Source of the DNA: Clostridium sp. CAG:452
Lineage (GTDB): Bacteria; Bacillota; Clostridia; TANB77; CAG-508
DNA length: 23,643 bases
Assembly (NCBI GenBank): GCA_000434035.1
Contig: FR893509.1
Location: 1-23,643 of the forward strand
Reading direction: 5' to 3'
Below, in pieces: positions 23,520 through 23,643 of the stretch. Numbering within the stretch: the stretch's first letter is position 1; every line of letters begins with the position of its first letter. The translations under genes and the position numbers were made by a program. Under the pieces are notes generated by a model, which saw only the letters and a program-made list of their open reading frames with translations, did no database searches and had not been told where the DNA came from.

Positions 23520-23643
23520 TTATCTTCCATTTGCTAATTTGTATTCATTTTCGATTATTGTCATAATTATTTGTACTGTTTTTTCTAAATCATCATTTTT
23601 TATAACATAATCATAAATTCCTATTTTAGATTCTTCATAATCG
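23520..23643 (-). CDS. gmk: Guanylate kinase, C-terminal end (partial)
   Basis: The last 40 codons of a gene that continues past the right edge. The peptide YDYVIKNDDLEKTVQIIMTI followed by IENEYKLANGR matches the C-terminus of guanylate kinase (the YDYVVxNDxLExA pattern), which makes GDP from GMP and ATP. Stop at 23520-23522. The catalytic P-loop lies outside the window. Confidence 0.85.
   Translation of the reverse strand, partial: DYEESKIGIYDYVIKNDDLEKTVQIIMTIIENEYKLANGR

Noticed and set aside
1..23643. CRISPR arrays, transposase genes or a phage module
   Set aside because: No regularly spaced repeats, transposase or structural phage genes were seen; only short REP-like palindromes and the small patch at tRNA-Leu.

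Overview
This window is AT-rich DNA from a low-GC Gram-positive, most likely an uncultured, spore-forming member of the Clostridia. The evidence is a mother-cell sigma-K gene, a spore-photoproduct-lyase-like radical SAM gene, a threonyl-type T-box leader, strong GGAGG-type ribosome binding sites, A/T-ending codons with AGA as the main arginine codon, and a repeated TTGnnn-17-TAnnAT promoter pattern.

Layout, left to right. A strong promoter facing the left edge (72-101, minus) resembles an rRNA leader promoter. Then carB-carA (minus), a separate 27-residue membrane-peptide gene with its own promoter and terminator (4605-4688), an aldose-epimerase-like gene with a diacylglycerol/lipid kinase gene (minus operon), and a small HTH-type gene. 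At 7200-8030 lies a small accessory patch: a foreign-looking lipoprotein gene, several GC-rich hairpins, tRNA-3'-end-like repeats and tRNA-Leu(CAA). Next come a 743-residue coiled-coil protein of unknown function, a T-box-controlled pair (inosine/xanthosine triphosphatase, then thrS), pgi, sigK, a plus-strand Phd/ParE-type toxin-antitoxin pair, tspO, a small unknown gene, an splB-like gene, a plus-strand PopT/DUF368 gene behind a REP-like element, the minus-strand operon priA-def-fmt, yhbY (plus), and the 3' end of gmk (minus) at the right edge.

The main observation is about reading frame. Seven genes (lipid kinase, the 743-aa protein, the NTPase, sigK, the ParE toxin, popT and priA) are broken in nine places (priA three times). 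Every break has the same form: one extra C directly in front of a glycine codon GGN, making an in-frame CGG. Skipping that single C restores the family sequence each time, including the PriA Walker A motif, the sigma-K region 4.2 helix-turn-helix and the toxin C-terminus. In the genes I recognise as native, in-frame CGG occurs nowhere else; the only other in-frame CGG is in the foreign-looking lipoprotein gene. CGG in other frames (TGC GGA, GGC GGA, GAC GGA and so on) is common and harmless. I infer that CGG is not a normal arginine codon here and that the ribosome moves +1 at it, reading GGN as Gly; CGGN acts in effect as a four-base glycine codon. A sequencing artefact is the main alternative.

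Functionally the window is mostly housekeeping: pyrimidine/arginine precursor synthesis (CarAB), glycolysis (Pgi), threonine charging (ThrS), initiator-tRNA formylation and deformylation (Fmt, Def), replication restart (PriA), ribosome assembly (YhbY), carrier-lipid recycling (PopT) and sporulation (SigK, SplB-like). Several of these depend on the CGG shift.
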